Shown piece by piece: positions 53,771-63,560 of a stretch of DNA of 64,000 bases. The translations under genes and the position numbers were made by a program. The stretch comes from an uncultured Paracoccaceae bacterium (GTDB taxonomy: Bacteria; Pseudomonadota; Alphaproteobacteria; Rhodobacterales; Rhodobacteraceae). Under the pieces are notes generated by a model. The model made no database searches. It was given only the letters and a program-made list of their open reading frames with translations, and was not told the DNA's origin. The stretch is from positions 226,501-290,500 of the forward strand of contig CANNFE010000003.1 of NCBI GenBank assembly GCA_947503775.1. The letters are read 5' to 3'. Every line of letters begins with the position of its first letter. Position 1 is the stretch's first letter.

Positions 53771-55262
53771 CGATGCGTCCTCCGCGGTCGAAGAGCCAGA
53801 ACAACCCGAAGCTGAGGGCGACGAGGATGAGGGCGGCTCCGGCAGCGCCCTCCATCCGGTAGCTGCCCATGAGTTGGTAGATCGCGAGCGGCAGGGTTGC
53901 CTGCTCGGTGCCCGCAAAAAGGGCGATCACGCCGAGATCGCCGATGGACAGGGCCGCCGCCAGACCGGCGCAAAAGCCGAGCGGGCGGCGCATTCGAGGC
54001 AGGACCAGCCATCTGAGACGCGCATAGGAGGTGAGTGACAGACTGTCGGCGAGGCGACCATAGCCCGCTTCGATCTCGCGATAGGCAGGGGTCATGATGC
54101 GCATGGCGAAGGGCAGCACCATTGCGGCATTCACGATCGTCGTGAGCGGCAGCGCCAGCGCGGCCGGAGGGGCAAGCGGCGCGAGCCACAGATAGAGCCC
54201 GGCGCCCATGACCAGACCTGAGGCGGCCAAAGGCAGCGCGCCCAGCGCCTCGATCCAGCGGGCACCGTTCGACCAGAGGATCAGCGCCATGGCGAGGCCG
54301 AGCGACAGGACCGTGGCCGTCAGGGCGACGACGATGGAGCGCAGCGCAGCGGGCCAGACGACCGAGGGCAGATCGCCCAGCCCTCCGATCCCCGCCAGCG
54401 CGATGGCCAGAAGAGGTGCGCCGAGAAAGACCGCACCTGCCCCAATCCAGACCCAGTCGAGTAGATGGCGATCCCGGCGCATCAATGCCCGGTCCTGGCC
54501 GATGCCGACGCCGTCACCCACCGGCACAGCGGCGGCAAGGCTCAGTGCCCCGAGGCAAAGCACGACCTGAACCACGGCGAGCAGCGCCACGCGGCCCAGA
54601 TCGAAATCGAAGCGGAAGGCCTGATAGATCGCAAGTTCGACCGTGGTTGCGCGGGGGCCTCCGCCCAAGGTCAACGCGACGGCAAAGCTGGTCAGGCAGA
54701 TCAGGAAGATCACCGCCGCCGCCCCTGGCAGGACCCGGACAAGCATCGGGCGTTCCAGAAGCGTCCAGACCGATCCATTCAGGCTTTCGGTCAGGCGGAA
54801 CCGTTCGACCGGGATCGATTGCCAGCCCTGCAGCAGAAAGCGGACCGCGAGCGGCAGGTTGAAGAACACATGGGCCAGCACCACCCCTTGAAGTCCGTAG
54901 ATCGAGATGTCGGGCAGGCCTATGGCCCCAAAGGCATCATTCACCCAGCCCGAGCGGCCAAAGACCGTGAGCAGACCGAAGATCGCCACGATGCTGGGCA
55001 GGATGAAAGGTGCCCCGAGGAGCGCCACGTAAAGCCCGCGACCCGGGAACTGGCGGCGCATCAAGGCCCGCGCGATCGGGACAGAGAAGGCGACGGACAG
55101 CGCTGCCGACAGGAAAGCCTGCCAGAGGGTGAAGCGGATCGCCAGCCAATCCGCGCGGCCAAGCCCGCCGGACCAGTCCGCGCGCCAGGCGACCGCGCCC
55201 AGGGTTCCGAAGACGAGCGCAAGGATCAGAACCGCAGCGCTCCACCCTGCCAGATGTCTCAC
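53757..55262 (-). CDS. thiP: thiamine/TPP ABC transporter permease
   Basis: 501 aa with about twelve membrane helices in two homologous halves, each with an EAA-type loop (for example SIPVERFRLTESL and the YGRLADSL region). Large fused permeases of this kind characterise ThiP. It overlaps thiB by 4 bases. Confidence 0.93.
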   Translation of the reverse strand: MRHLAGWSAAVLILALVFGTLGAVAWRADWSGGLGRADWLAIRFTLWQAFLSAALSVAFSVPIARALMRRQFPGRGLYVALLGAPFILPSIVAIFGLLTVFGRSGWVNDAFGAIGLPDISIYGLQGVVLAHVFFNLPLAVRFLLQGWQSIPVERFRLTESLNGSVWTLLERPMLVRVLPGAAAVIFLICLTSFAVALTLGGGPRATTVELAIYQAFRFDFDLGRVALLAVVQVVLCLGALSLAAAVPVGDGVGIGQDRALMRRDRHLLDWVWIGAGAVFLGAPLLAIALAGIGGLGDLPSVVWPAALRSIVVALTATVLSLGLAMALILWSNGARWIEALGALPLAASGLVMGAGLYLWLAPLAPPAALALPLTTIVNAAMVLPFAMRIMTPAYREIEAGYGRLADSLSLTSYARLRWLVLPRMRRPLGFCAGLAAALSIGDLGVIALFAGTEQATLPLAIYQLMGSYRMEGAAGAALILVALSFGLFWLFDRGGRIDADT

Positions 55263-56227
55263 TGCGTGAGTGCGGATCGCCAGGTTTCGATCACATCATC
55301 GCGGCGCTCGGCCGCTTCCTCTTCGGTATAAAAGAGAGCCGTCGCAGGCTCTGGCAGGGCCTGAAAGACCTCTGGCCATTGATCTCGGGGTAGATTTGCC
55401 GGGTAGGACCAGTTGCCTTCGGGGATGATCTCCTGAAAGGCGGGGGTCAGGATGAAAGCCATGAAGGCGTCGGCCAATTCGGGCTGATCGGTGCCAGCGA
55501 CCTTGGCCGCAACCTCTGCCATGAAGTAGTGACCTTCGTCGAATATGGCGGCGACCTTCGTCTCGTCCTGCTCTTCGGTGATGTGATAGGCCGGCGATGT
55601 CGTGTAGCTCAGGACCATGTCAGCCTCACCATTGGTGAAGAGACCGTAACTTTCAGACCAGCCCTTGGTAACGGTGAGGATCTTGGGCTCGAGCCGGGTC
55701 CAGGCCTCGGTCGCGTCTTCGCCGAAGACCGCATCGACCCAATAGGCCAGCGCCAGCCCCGAGATCGAGGAGCGCGGATCCTGAATGACGATGCGGATCT
55801 CATTTTCCATTTCGAGAAGCCCCTCGAAACTGGTCGGCGGCTCTGAGATCACGTCGGCGTTGTAGACGAACGCGGTATATCCCCAGTTGAAGGGCAGGAA
55901 AGTCTCGTCGGTCCAGTCGATGGGCAGGGTCAAATCGCTCGTGTCGAGCCCGTGCGGCGCAAAAAGGTTAAGCTCTCGCGCCTCGGCGGCGACATCGGTG
56001 TTGAGGCCGAGGACCACATCCGCTTGGGTCCGGTCCCCTTCGAGACGCAGGCGGGTCAGGACCTCACCGGCGACGAAATCGATCTCGCAATCGCAGGTTT
56101 GCTCGAAGGCGGCCTTGATCGCGGGGGTCGGCCCCCATTCCGAGCCGAAGTAATCGGGGACATAAACGGTCAGCGGATCGGCCGCAGCGGCCCCCGCACA
56201 AAAGGTCAAAGTCAAAGCCAGACGCAT
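55259..56227 (-). CDS. thiB: thiamine ABC transporter substrate-binding protein
   Basis: 322 aa periplasmic binding protein. Signal peptide 1-16 (ending GAAAADPL), then [15 protein letters not shown] and [17 protein letters not shown], and [11 protein letters not shown], like ThiB/TbpA. It binds thiamine, its mono- or diphosphate. GGAGGAT precedes ATG 56227, and a TPP riboswitch lies directly upstream. Confidence 0.94.
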   Translation of the reverse strand: MRLALTLTFCAGAAAADPLTVYVPDYFGSEWGPTPAIKAAFEQTCDCEIDFVAGEVLTRLRLEGDRTQADVVLGLNTDVAAEARELNLFAPHGLDTSDLTLPIDWTDETFLPFNWGYTAFVYNADVISEPPTSFEGLLEMENEIRIVIQDPRSSISGLALAYWVDAVFGEDATEAWTRLEPKILTVTKGWSESYGLFTNGEADMVLSYTTSPAYHITEEQDETKVAAIFDEGHYFMAEVAAKVAGTDQPELADAFMAFILTPAFQEIIPEGNWSYPANLPRDQWPEVFQALPEPATALFYTEEEAAERRDDVIETWRSALTQ

Positions 56228-56272
56228 GTCATCCTCCAAAACGCCCGGACGAAAGGGGGCATGGGGATGCCG

Positions 56273-56358
56273 TTACCTTCCCTCCGCCGGTTCTAGCCGG
56301 GTCAGGTTCTACGGGTTCGCTGTCGCATCTCAGCCCTGCTGGGCACCCCGAGGTTCAC
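56273..56358 (-). promoter_or_regulatory. TPP riboswitch (THI-box)
   Basis: Read on the minus strand: CTCGGGGTGCCC, then GGCTGAGATGCGACAGCG, ACCCGTAGAACCTGA, CCCGGCTAGAACCGGCGGAGGGAAGGTAA. GGCTGAGA and ACCTGA are the pyrimidine-sensing core, and the closing helix GGGAAGG/CCTC-type is present. About 45 bases before thiB, so thiamine diphosphate would turn thiBPQ down, probably by hiding the ribosome site. Confidence 0.95.
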
Positions 56359-56430
56359 GACGTTTACCTAATCCGGCCTCTTGCCCGCGGCAACCCCGCC
56401 CCTTACCAAGCCCCTCGCAAGGAGAATGCG

Positions 56431-57531
56431 ATGTCCTACAACACCTTCGGCCATGTCTTCCGCGTGACCACATGGGGCGAAAGCCACGGGCCTGCGCTTG
56501 GCGCGACGGTCGATGGCTGCCCGCCGGGGATCGAGATGTCCGAAGAGGGGATCCAGCACTGGCTCGACAAGCGCAAACCGGGCCAGTCGCGCCATACGAC
56601 CCAGCGGCGCGAGGCGGATCTGGTGCGCATCCTGTCGGGCACGTTCGAGGGTCGCACGACGGGCACGCCGGTTCAGTTGATGATCGAGAATACCGATCAA
56701 CGCTCCAAGGATTACGGAGAGATCGCGACGACCTTCCGTCCTGGCCATGCGGATATCACCTATCACCAGAAATACGGGCTGCGGGATTATCGCGGCGGTG
56801 GCCGATCCTCGGCGCGCGAGACGGCAGCGCGTGTGGCGGCTGGCGGACTTGCCCGGGCCGTGCTCGCGGCGCTTGCGCCCGATCTGAGGATCAAGGCCTA
56901 CATGACGCGGATCGGTGAGCGTGAAATCGACCGGGCGTCGATGGATATGTCCGAGATCGATCGCAACCCGTTCTGGACACCGGATGCAAAATCCGCAAAG
57001 GAATGGGGCGCCTATTTGGATGATATTCGCAAATCAAAGGACTCTGTTGGCGCCGAGATCGAGGTCACGGCAACCGGGGTTCCCGTCGGTCTTGGCGCGC
57101 CGATCTATGCCAAGCTCGACACCGATCTGGCCGCGGCGATGATGTCGATCAACGCCGTCAAAGGCGTCGAGATCGGCGAAGGAATGGCGGCGGCACGGCT
57201 GCGTGGCACCGCTAATGCCGACGAGATTCGCATGTCGGCGGAAGGACCCGTTTTCAGCGACAACCACTCCGGCGGCATTCTCGGCGGCATCTCAACCGGT
57301 CAGCCTCTTCTTGTCCGCTTTGCCGTCAAGCCGACCTCGTCGATCCTGACGCCGCGCAAGACCATCACCGAAACCGGCAAAGACGCCGAGATCATCACCA
57401 AAGGCCGCCATGATCCTTGTGTCGGCATCCGGGCCGTGCCTGTGGCCGAAGCGATGATGGCCTGCGTGCTGCTTGATCATCTGCTTCTCGATCGCGCCCA
57501 GACCGGGGGGGATCGGGGGAAAATCGGCTGA
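56431..57531 (+). CDS. aroC: chorismate synthase
   Basis: Last shikimate-pathway step, FMN-dependent conversion of EPSP to chorismate. 366 aa. Signatures [54 protein letters not shown], and [17 protein letters not shown] are complete. AAGGAGA precedes the start. Divergent from the thi operon. Confidence 0.97.
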   Translation: MSYNTFGHVFRVTTWGESHGPALGATVDGCPPGIEMSEEGIQHWLDKRKPGQSRHTTQRREADLVRILSGTFEGRTTGTPVQLMIENTDQRSKDYGEIATTFRPGHADITYHQKYGLRDYRGGGRSSARETAARVAAGGLARAVLAALAPDLRIKAYMTRIGEREIDRASMDMSEIDRNPFWTPDAKSAKEWGAYLDDIRKSKDSVGAEIEVTATGVPVGLGAPIYAKLDTDLAAAMMSINAVKGVEIGEGMAAARLRGTANADEIRMSAEGPVFSDNHSGGILGGISTGQPLLVRFAVKPTSSILTPRKTITETGKDAEIITKGRHDPCVGIRAVPVAEAMMACVLLDHLLLDRAQTGGDRGKIG

Positions 57532-57553
57532 CTTCATCTGGCCAAAAATATGC
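57532..57553 (-). repeat. 22-base dispersed motif, copy 2
   Basis: On the minus strand GCATATTT-T-TGGCCA-G-ATGAAG, 20 of 22 identical to 24380-24401. It begins one base after the aroC stop codon. Confidence 0.55.
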
Positions 57554-57642
57554 CCCGCGGAGCGTCCCGTCCGTGCCTGAGGCCCCTCCTTGAGACAAAG
57601 ACGCAAACCGCGCCACCGAGCGTCAAAACATGTCGTCGCGCG

Positions 57643-58524
57643 TTAGCGCGTCTTTTTGGCAGCCTCCTGCCGTGCCAGTTGAACGGCGAGAATTCCGGCC
57701 GCGATCACGGCGACGCCGATCACGTCGGTGACCCCCATCCGCTCTCCCAGAAGAGCCGCCGCGACGGCGACCCCGAAAAACGGCGTGAGAAAATGGAAGG
57801 TTGCCGCTTTGACCGCACCGATCCGCTGGACAAGCAGGAACCAGACGAGCGTTGCGACCAGCCCGGGTACGAGCGTGGTGTAGGCAAAAGCGAGGATCAG
57901 CCGCAGGCTCCATGTCACTTCCCACTGCTCCAGCATAACTGCAGGTCCGGCGAGGGCGAGGCTACCGATCAGCATCTGAACGCCGACGACCATCAGCACG
58001 TCTCCGCCGGAGGAGGCGCCGCGCACGGCAAGTGTCGCCGCCGTCAGGGACAGAACGGCAAACACGCACATCAGAACGCCAATCAGATCCGCACCGCCGG
58101 AAAGCCTTGCGCCCATGATGATTCCGACCCCGACCGTTCCAGCAATCAGCCCAGCGATCCCCAGTCGGGGCAGACGATCCCCGAACAGGATCCATCCCGC
58201 AAAGGCGACCAGAAGCGGCATGGTCGAGGCGATGATCGCCGCAAGCGATGCCTCGATCTGCTGCATCGCCACGAAATTCAGGCCCAGATAAAGGCCGTTC
58301 TGGCAGATCCCAAAGATCACGATCGCCCGCCAGACCCCCCTTCCCGATGGCCAACCTTGACCACGCGCCCGTGCAATCGCGATACCCAGCAGACCGCCGA
58401 TCAGAAACCGAAGCGAGAGGGCCGTCAGCGGCGGGGCATCGGCTACGATGATCCGGGCCGACGTGAAAGCCGACGACCAGATCACCGCGAAGGTGAGTCC
58501 CATCAAGATCGCCCGCAGGTCCAT
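57643..58524 (-). CDS. DMT-superfamily (EamA) transporter
   Basis: 293 aa, ten predicted membrane helices in two EamA repeats: ILMGLTFAVIWSSAFTSARI and LIGVLMCVFAVLSLTAATLAV start each half. Substrate unknown, usually metabolite or amino-acid efflux. It ends with a basic tail QEAAKKTR. Confidence 0.9.
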   Translation of the reverse strand: MDLRAILMGLTFAVIWSSAFTSARIIVADAPPLTALSLRFLIGGLLGIAIARARGQGWPSGRGVWRAIVIFGICQNGLYLGLNFVAMQQIEASLAAIIASTMPLLVAFAGWILFGDRLPRLGIAGLIAGTVGVGIIMGARLSGGADLIGVLMCVFAVLSLTAATLAVRGASSGGDVLMVVGVQMLIGSLALAGPAVMLEQWEVTWSLRLILAFAYTTLVPGLVATLVWFLLVQRIGAVKAATFHFLTPFFGVAVAAALLGERMGVTDVIGVAVIAAGILAVQLARQEAAKKTR

Positions 58525-58535
58525 TGGCCGTCTCC

Positions 58536-58568
58536 AAAAGAAAAGGGCCGCACCCGGTGGCGCGGCCC
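58536..58568 (-). terminator. terminator of HU gene
   Basis: On the minus strand GGGCCGC and GCGGCCC arms, 10-base loop, then TTTTCTTTT. Confidence 0.9.
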
Positions 58569-58589
58569 TCGACGTCTATCGCGAATGGA

Positions 58590-58880
58590 TCAGCCGTTCA
58601 CGCTGTCTTTGAGCGCTTTGGCGATCGTCATCTTCACGACCTTGTCGGCCTCTTTCTTGATCTGCTCTCCGGTGGCCGGGTTGCGGACCATACGCTCGGG
58701 GCGTTCGCGGCAGTAGATCTTGCCAACGCCGGGCAGAGTCACGGCGCCACCATCGGAGACTTCCTTGGTGATGATGCCGGTGATCGCGTCAAGCGCGGCG
58801 CCGGCGGATTTCTTGTCGGTATCCATCTCTTCGGCCAGCGCAGCGACGAGTTGGGTCTTGGTCATAGGCTTGGTTGCCAT
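58590..58880 (-). CDS. hup: HU-family DNA-binding protein
   Basis: 96 aa nucleoid protein. TKTQLVAALAEEMDTDKKSAGAALDAITGIITKEV forms the dimerisation helices and GVGKIYCRERPERMVRNPATGEQIKKEADKVVKM the beta arm with the Arg-Asn-Pro tip. Start ATG 58880 after AAGGAGA. The arm contains CRERPE in place of the more usual VRER-type sequence, otherwise normal. Confidence 0.95.
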   Translation of the reverse strand: MATKPMTKTQLVAALAEEMDTDKKSAGAALDAITGIITKEVSDGGAVTLPGVGKIYCRERPERMVRNPATGEQIKKEADKVVKMTIAKALKDSVNG

Positions 58881-58979
58881 TTTCTGGTCTCCTTGATCTG
58901 CCCGCATAGGGCCTCAGATGGCTATTTCTAACGGTATCTAGCGGAGACACACAACAATTAGTGACACCTCTGTGGCCTG

Positions 58980-59004
58980 AAAACCCCATTTTGTATGGGT
59001 TTTT
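58980..59004. terminator. terminator of the AMP nucleosidase gene
   Basis: AAAACCCCAT and ATGGGTTTTT arms around a 5-base loop, with A/T runs on both sides so it could act on either strand. It lies 6 bases beyond the amn stop codon. Confidence 0.75.
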
Positions 59005-59010
59005 CGCCAA

Positions 59011-60507
59011 TCAGAGGAAAGCCGTCTCTTCGAAAGAGCGTAATTTCCGGCTGTGGATGCGTTCCAGCGGCATTTCGCGGAGTTGTTCCATGGCGCGGAT
59101 CCCGATCTCGAGATGCCGCGAGACCTGCGTTTTATAGAAATCCGAAGCCATTCCGGGCAGCTTCAACTCTCCATGGAGCGGTTTGTCACTAACGCAAAGC
59201 AATGTGCCGTAGGGCACCCGGAAACGAAAGCCGTTCGCAGCGATCGTGGCGCTTTCCATATCAAGCGCGATGGCCCGCGACTGGCTGAGGCGTTTGACCG
59301 GCCCGGACTGGTCACGCAGTTCCCAGTTGCGGTTGTCGATGGTGGCCACCGTGCCCGTGCGCATTACGCGCTTAAGCTCGTAGCCCTCAAGACGGGTGAT
59401 CTCGGCCACGGCCTGTTCAAGCGCGATCTGGATCTCGGCGAGGGCGGGAATAGGCACCCAGACCGGAAGATCGTCATCAAGGACGTGATCCTCGCGCAGG
59501 TAGGCATGGGCGAGGACGAAATCGCCCAGCGACTGCGAATTCCGCAGGCCAGCGCAGTGCCCGACCATCATCCAGGCATGCGGTCGCAGGACAGCGATGT
59601 GATCGGTGGCCGTTTTCGCGTTGGATGGGCCGACGCCGATATTGACGAGGGTGATCCCTGCCCCGCCGTCCCGCTTGAGATGGTAGGTCGGCATCTGGGG
59701 CATCTTCGCGACCGGCGCGATAGAGGCTTCGGGATCGGTGATCTCGACATTTCCGGTACTGACGAAGCTGGTATAGCCGCTGCCCGGATCGGCGAGGACC
59801 TTGCGGGCGAAGCCTTCGAATTCGTCGACATAGAATTGGTAGTTCGTGAAAAGAACGTGGTTCTGGAAATGCGACGGATCGGTCGCGGTATAATGGGCGA
59901 GCCGGGCCAGCGAATAATCGACGCGCTGCGCGGTGAATGGCGCGAGCGGGCCTGAGCCGTCCTCGTTGTGGTAGTCCATTCCATTGACGATATCGTCGTT
60001 GGTGGTGCTTAGATCCGGCACGTCGAAGATATCGCGCAGCGGGAAGGCCATCGCGCCGTCCTGCGGGATGTTGATCGACGCATCATTGGTGACGGCGAAA
60101 TGCACAGGGATCGGGGTCAGCGACAGACCGATTTCGACCGGAACGCCATGATTTTCGACCAGAAGGCCGATCTGCTGGGTCAGGTAGGACCGGAAAAGAT
60201 CGGGCCGGGTGATCGTCGTGGAGTAGGTCCCCGGCATGGCGACATGACCAAAGCTGAGACGGCTGTCGGCTTTGGCGAAGGTCGTCGTCGTGATCCGGAT
60301 CTCGGGATAATAGGCGCGGTAGCGGCAATCCGGCTTGCCGTTGACCACAACGTCGGAGAACCGATCGCGCAGGAAGCGCGTGCCGTTTTCATAGAGCGCC
60401 CTGAGATGCTCCACCGCCTCGGCAGGGTCATTGAAGACGCGGGGCGGTCCCAGATCGGGGCTGTCGATGGGCAGGTTCGGATCCATCTGTTCCGTCGCGA
60501 TATTCAT
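59011..60507 (-). CDS. amn: AMP nucleosidase
   Basis: Splits AMP to adenine and ribose 5-phosphate. 498 aa. The N-terminal AMN domain has YPEIRITTTTFAKADSRLSFGHVAMPGTYSTTITRPDLFR. The C-terminal phosphorylase-like domain has LVNIGVGPSNAKTATDHIAVLRPHAWMMVGHCAGLRNSQ and ALDMESATIAANGFRF. Next to adenine deaminase on the same strand, so the two could convert AMP to hypoxanthine and ammonia. Confidence 0.96.
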   Translation of the reverse strand: MNIATEQMDPNLPIDSPDLGPPRVFNDPAEAVEHLRALYENGTRFLRDRFSDVVVNGKPDCRYRAYYPEIRITTTTFAKADSRLSFGHVAMPGTYSTTITRPDLFRSYLTQQIGLLVENHGVPVEIGLSLTPIPVHFAVTNDASINIPQDGAMAFPLRDIFDVPDLSTTNDDIVNGMDYHNEDGSGPLAPFTAQRVDYSLARLAHYTATDPSHFQNHVLFTNYQFYVDEFEGFARKVLADPGSGYTSFVSTGNVEITDPEASIAPVAKMPQMPTYHLKRDGGAGITLVNIGVGPSNAKTATDHIAVLRPHAWMMVGHCAGLRNSQSLGDFVLAHAYLREDHVLDDDLPVWVPIPALAEIQIALEQAVAEITRLEGYELKRVMRTGTVATIDNRNWELRDQSGPVKRLSQSRAIALDMESATIAANGFRFRVPYGTLLCVSDKPLHGELKLPGMASDFYKTQVSRHLEIGIRAMEQLREMPLERIHSRKLRSFEETAFL

Positions 60508-60585
60508 GGCCCGCCTTGTCTTTTCCAGTTCTGGTTGCACCGGCCATAGCACCGTCGCCCGAGGCGGCCAAGAGATGCTGTCGGA

Positions 60586-62382
60586 CTAAGGTGTCTCGAG
60601 CAGGTCTGTCAGCTCGAACCGGGTGACGTCGACGAGACCCAGATCCGAGATCCGCAATTCGGGTATGACGACAAGCGCCAGAAGCGAGTGCTGCATGAAC
60701 GCGTTGTTGAGCGTGCAGCCGCACTTAGCCATCGCGGCGATCATGCGGTCGACCTGCCCCGCGACCTCGGTGGCGGGGCTGTCCGACATCAGGCCTGCGA
60801 CTGGAAGCTTGACGAGCGCTTCCTCTGTGCCGTCCTTCCAGATACTGACACCGCCGCCGACCTCGCCCAGCCGGTTGGCGGCCTGGGCCATCATCGCGGT
60901 ATCGGTGCCGACGACGATCATGTGGTGGCTGTCATGGGCGACGGTTGAGGCGATGGCCATCTTGCCCTGATAGCCAAAGCCGGAGACGAAGCCGTTGACC
61001 ACACCGCCGGTGGCGCGGTGCCGTTCGACAAGGGCGATGCGGCAGATCTCTCCTTCGGGGGTCACCTTGCCGCCCTCGACGGCAAGGTCGGCTGTCAGCG
61101 CCTTGGTCGGGGCCTGATTTTCGACGACGCCGATCACCTTGGTGCGGACCCGGTTTGCGCCGTCCGGGGCGGGAATGTCGAAATCCTCTGCCGTCAGGGT
61201 CTTGCCCAGTTTGACGGTCTGACGCGCATGGTCCGGCCAATCGAGATGCGGGCAATCGGCGAGGCAGTCCCCGTCCTGGGCGACAGGCTCGCCACGGGCG
61301 AAGACCTGCTCAATGGGGAGCGTTCTCAGATCGCTGGTCAGGATCAGATCGGCTCGGCGTCCGGGGGCGATGCTGCCCAGTTCCCGTTCCAGGCCGAAAT
61401 GCGTCGCGGTGTTGATCGTGGCCATCTGCAGCGCGACAAGCGGATCGCATCCGCAAGCGATGGCATGGCGCAGGACGCGGTTCATATGCCCGTCCTCGAT
61501 CAGCGTTTTGGCAAAGCAGTCGTCCGTGCAAAGGATCATGTTGCGCGGATCAAGCCCCTTTTCGGTTACGGCTGTGATCTGGCTTTCGACATCGTACCAA
61601 GCGCTGCCGAGGCGGAGCATCGCTCGCATGCCCTGCCGCATCCTCGCTATGGCATCGGCTTCGGTCGTCCCTTCATGATCGTCGGCGGGGCCGCCTGCGG
61701 CATAGGCGTGAAAGGGCGGGCCGAGATCGGGCGATGCGTAGTGCCCGCCGACAGTCTTGCGGGCGGCTTGCGTTGCGGCAATCTCGGCGAGCATCTTGGG
61801 ATCGCCGCTGATGACACCGGGGAAGTTCATCATCTCGCCCAGACCCACGATGCCGGGCCATGACATGGCTTCGGTGACGTCCTCGGCCGTGATCTCGCGG
61901 CCCGTGGTTTCAAGACCGGGCGCGGAGGGGGCGCAGGAGGGCATCTGCACGAAGATCGAGATCGCCTGCATCAGCGCCTCGTCATGCATCAGGCGCACGC
62001 CTTCCAGTCCCAGCACGTTCGCGATCTCGTGCGGGTCGACGAACATCGTGGTGGTGCCGTGGGGGATGACGGCGCGGCTGAATTCTGCGGGGGTGAGCAT
62101 ACCGCTTTCGATATGCATATGAGCGTCGCAAAGGCCCGGGACGATGTAACGGCCCTCAGCTTCGACGATGTCGGTGTCCGGACCAATGCAATGGGAGGCA
62201 TCTGGGCCGACATAAGCAAAGCGCCCGCCCGCGATGGCGATCTGCCAGCCGTCCAGAACCTCTCGGGTCTGGACGTTGACCAGCTTACCACCCCGGATCA
62301 CCCGGTCAGCCGAGGCGCGCCCGGCGGCAACGGCAATGAGGCGGGACGCCATGTCCTGCCAGCTTGGGAAAGGGTCGGGCAT
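60586..62382 (-). CDS. ade: adenine deaminase
   Basis: Amidohydrolase converting adenine to hypoxanthine, 598 aa. Metal motif GLCDAHMHIESGMLTP; VDPHEIANVLG and GHYASPDL give further ligands, and the C-terminal domain has GFGYQGKMAIASTVAHDSHHMIVVGT. I start at ATG 62382 after GGAG; ATG 62352 and 62442 are alternatives. It is 78 bases upstream of amn in one probable transcript. Confidence 0.94.
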   Translation of the reverse strand: MPDPFPSWQDMASRLIAVAAGRASADRVIRGGKLVNVQTREVLDGWQIAIAGGRFAYVGPDASHCIGPDTDIVEAEGRYIVPGLCDAHMHIESGMLTPAEFSRAVIPHGTTTMFVDPHEIANVLGLEGVRLMHDEALMQAISIFVQMPSCAPSAPGLETTGREITAEDVTEAMSWPGIVGLGEMMNFPGVISGDPKMLAEIAATQAARKTVGGHYASPDLGPPFHAYAAGGPADDHEGTTEADAIARMRQGMRAMLRLGSAWYDVESQITAVTEKGLDPRNMILCTDDCFAKTLIEDGHMNRVLRHAIACGCDPLVALQMATINTATHFGLERELGSIAPGRRADLILTSDLRTLPIEQVFARGEPVAQDGDCLADCPHLDWPDHARQTVKLGKTLTAEDFDIPAPDGANRVRTKVIGVVENQAPTKALTADLAVEGGKVTPEGEICRIALVERHRATGGVVNGFVSGFGYQGKMAIASTVAHDSHHMIVVGTDTAMMAQAANRLGEVGGGVSIWKDGTEEALVKLPVAGLMSDSPATEVAGQVDRMIAAMAKCGCTLNNAFMQHSLLALVVIPELRISDLGLVDVTRFELTDLLETP

Positions 62383-62455
62383 GCGCGAAAGCTCCGTTCT
62401 GGATGAAACCCGAAGGCCGGATAGGTGCGTTGAGGCGGACAAAAGGAGAAAACCG

Positions 62456-62656
62456 ATGAAGTACTATGTCAACACAGAGGCGCGCGACGATGGCAGTCAT
62501 GTCGTGCATAGCGAAGAGTGCCAGTTTCTTCCCAACGAAGACAAGCGCAAGGCGCTTGGCGATTACGCAAAGTGCGAAACGGCGATGGATCATGCGCGCG
62601 ATGCGTTCCGCAATGTGAACGGTTGCGCGACCTGCGCGCCCGATTGCCGCGACTGA
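62456..62656 (+). CDS. small conserved Cys-rich protein
   Basis: 66 aa. MKYYVNTEARDDGSHVVHSEECQFLP, then GCATCAPDCRD at the end. One Cys in the first half and three in the C-terminal C-x2-C-x3-C arrangement, with His17/His18, suggest a structural zinc site. I recall similar proteins in other bacteria but no function. AGGAGA precedes the start. It is divergent from ade and 40 bases before the epimerase gene. Confidence 0.8.
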   Translation: MKYYVNTEARDDGSHVVHSEECQFLPNEDKRKALGDYAKCETAMDHARDAFRNVNGCATCAPDCRD

Positions 62657-62696
62657 GCGCTTGCAGGCAGCCGGGTTTCGCGGCAGGACCGGGTCC

Positions 62697-63560
62697 ATGT
62701 CCGGTACGCTCCTTTCCTTTGGTCACGGCTATTCGGCGCGCGCGCTGGACGCGCTTCTTCTGCCGCAGGGCTGGCGCGTCATCGGCACGACCCGGTCGGA
62801 CGAGAGCGCGGCGCGTCTGCGCAAGAGGGGCGTCGAGCCGCTGATCTGGCCGGGAGAGGACGTGCAGCCGGCAATCGAGGCGGCAACGCATCTGTTGATT
62901 TCGGCTGCGCCGGGAGAGCATGGCGATCCGGTTCTGGCCGAGTTGCGGGACGTGATCGCGGCGCGGGCAGCCAAGCTTGAGTGGGCCGGATACCTTTCGA
63001 CGACCGGGGTCTATGGAGATCACGGCGGCGATTGGGTGGATGAAAGTGCCGCCCTGACCCCGGCGACCAAACGCGGCGAGATGCGGGTCGAAGCAGAAGC
63101 GGCCTGGGCCTCGATCCCTGATCTGCCGCTGCATGTCTTCCGGCTGGCCGGGATCTATGGTCCTGGACGGGGGCCTTTCTCCAAGGTGCGGGCGGGAACC
63201 GCGCGGCGGATCATCAAGGAAGGACAGGTCTTCTCGCGCATTCATGTGGAGGATATCGCGCAGGTCTTGGCCGCTTCGATCGCGCAGCCGGATCCGGGCA
63301 CGATCTATAACGTGTGCGATGACGATCCCGCGCCGCCGCAGGATGTCATCGCCCATGCGGCTGAGCTGCTGGGAGTGCCTATCCCGCCTGCCATCCCGTT
63401 CGAGAAGGCGGATCTGTCGCCGATGGCACGCAGTTTCTACAGCGAGTCCAAGAAGGTGAGAAACGATCGCATCAAGACTGCGCTTGGCGTGCGTCTTCGC
63501 TATCCAAGCTATCGGGATGGGCTGGCCCATCTTCTGACGCTCGAGGCAGAACGCGCCTGA
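62697..63560 (+). CDS. YeeZ-like NAD(P)-binding epimerase/dehydratase family protein
   Basis: 287 aa with an atypical Rossmann start LLSFGHGYSARAL (5-17) in place of GxxGxxG. YLSTTGVYGDHGGDWVDE resembles the extended-SDR Ser/Thr-Tyr region; HVFRLAGIYGPGRGPF and IHVEDIAQVLAASI are epimerase blocks. The usual YxxxK is not obvious, as in YeeZ. Substrate unknown. Start ATG 62697 has only a weak ribosome site. Confidence 0.82.
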   Translation: MSGTLLSFGHGYSARALDALLLPQGWRVIGTTRSDESAARLRKRGVEPLIWPGEDVQPAIEAATHLLISAAPGEHGDPVLAELRDVIAARAAKLEWAGYLSTTGVYGDHGGDWVDESAALTPATKRGEMRVEAEAAWASIPDLPLHVFRLAGIYGPGRGPFSKVRAGTARRIIKEGQVFSRIHVEDIAQVLAASIAQPDPGTIYNVCDDDPAPPQDVIAHAAELLGVPIPPAIPFEKADLSPMARSFYSESKKVRNDRIKTALGVRLRYPSYRDGLAHLLTLEAERA

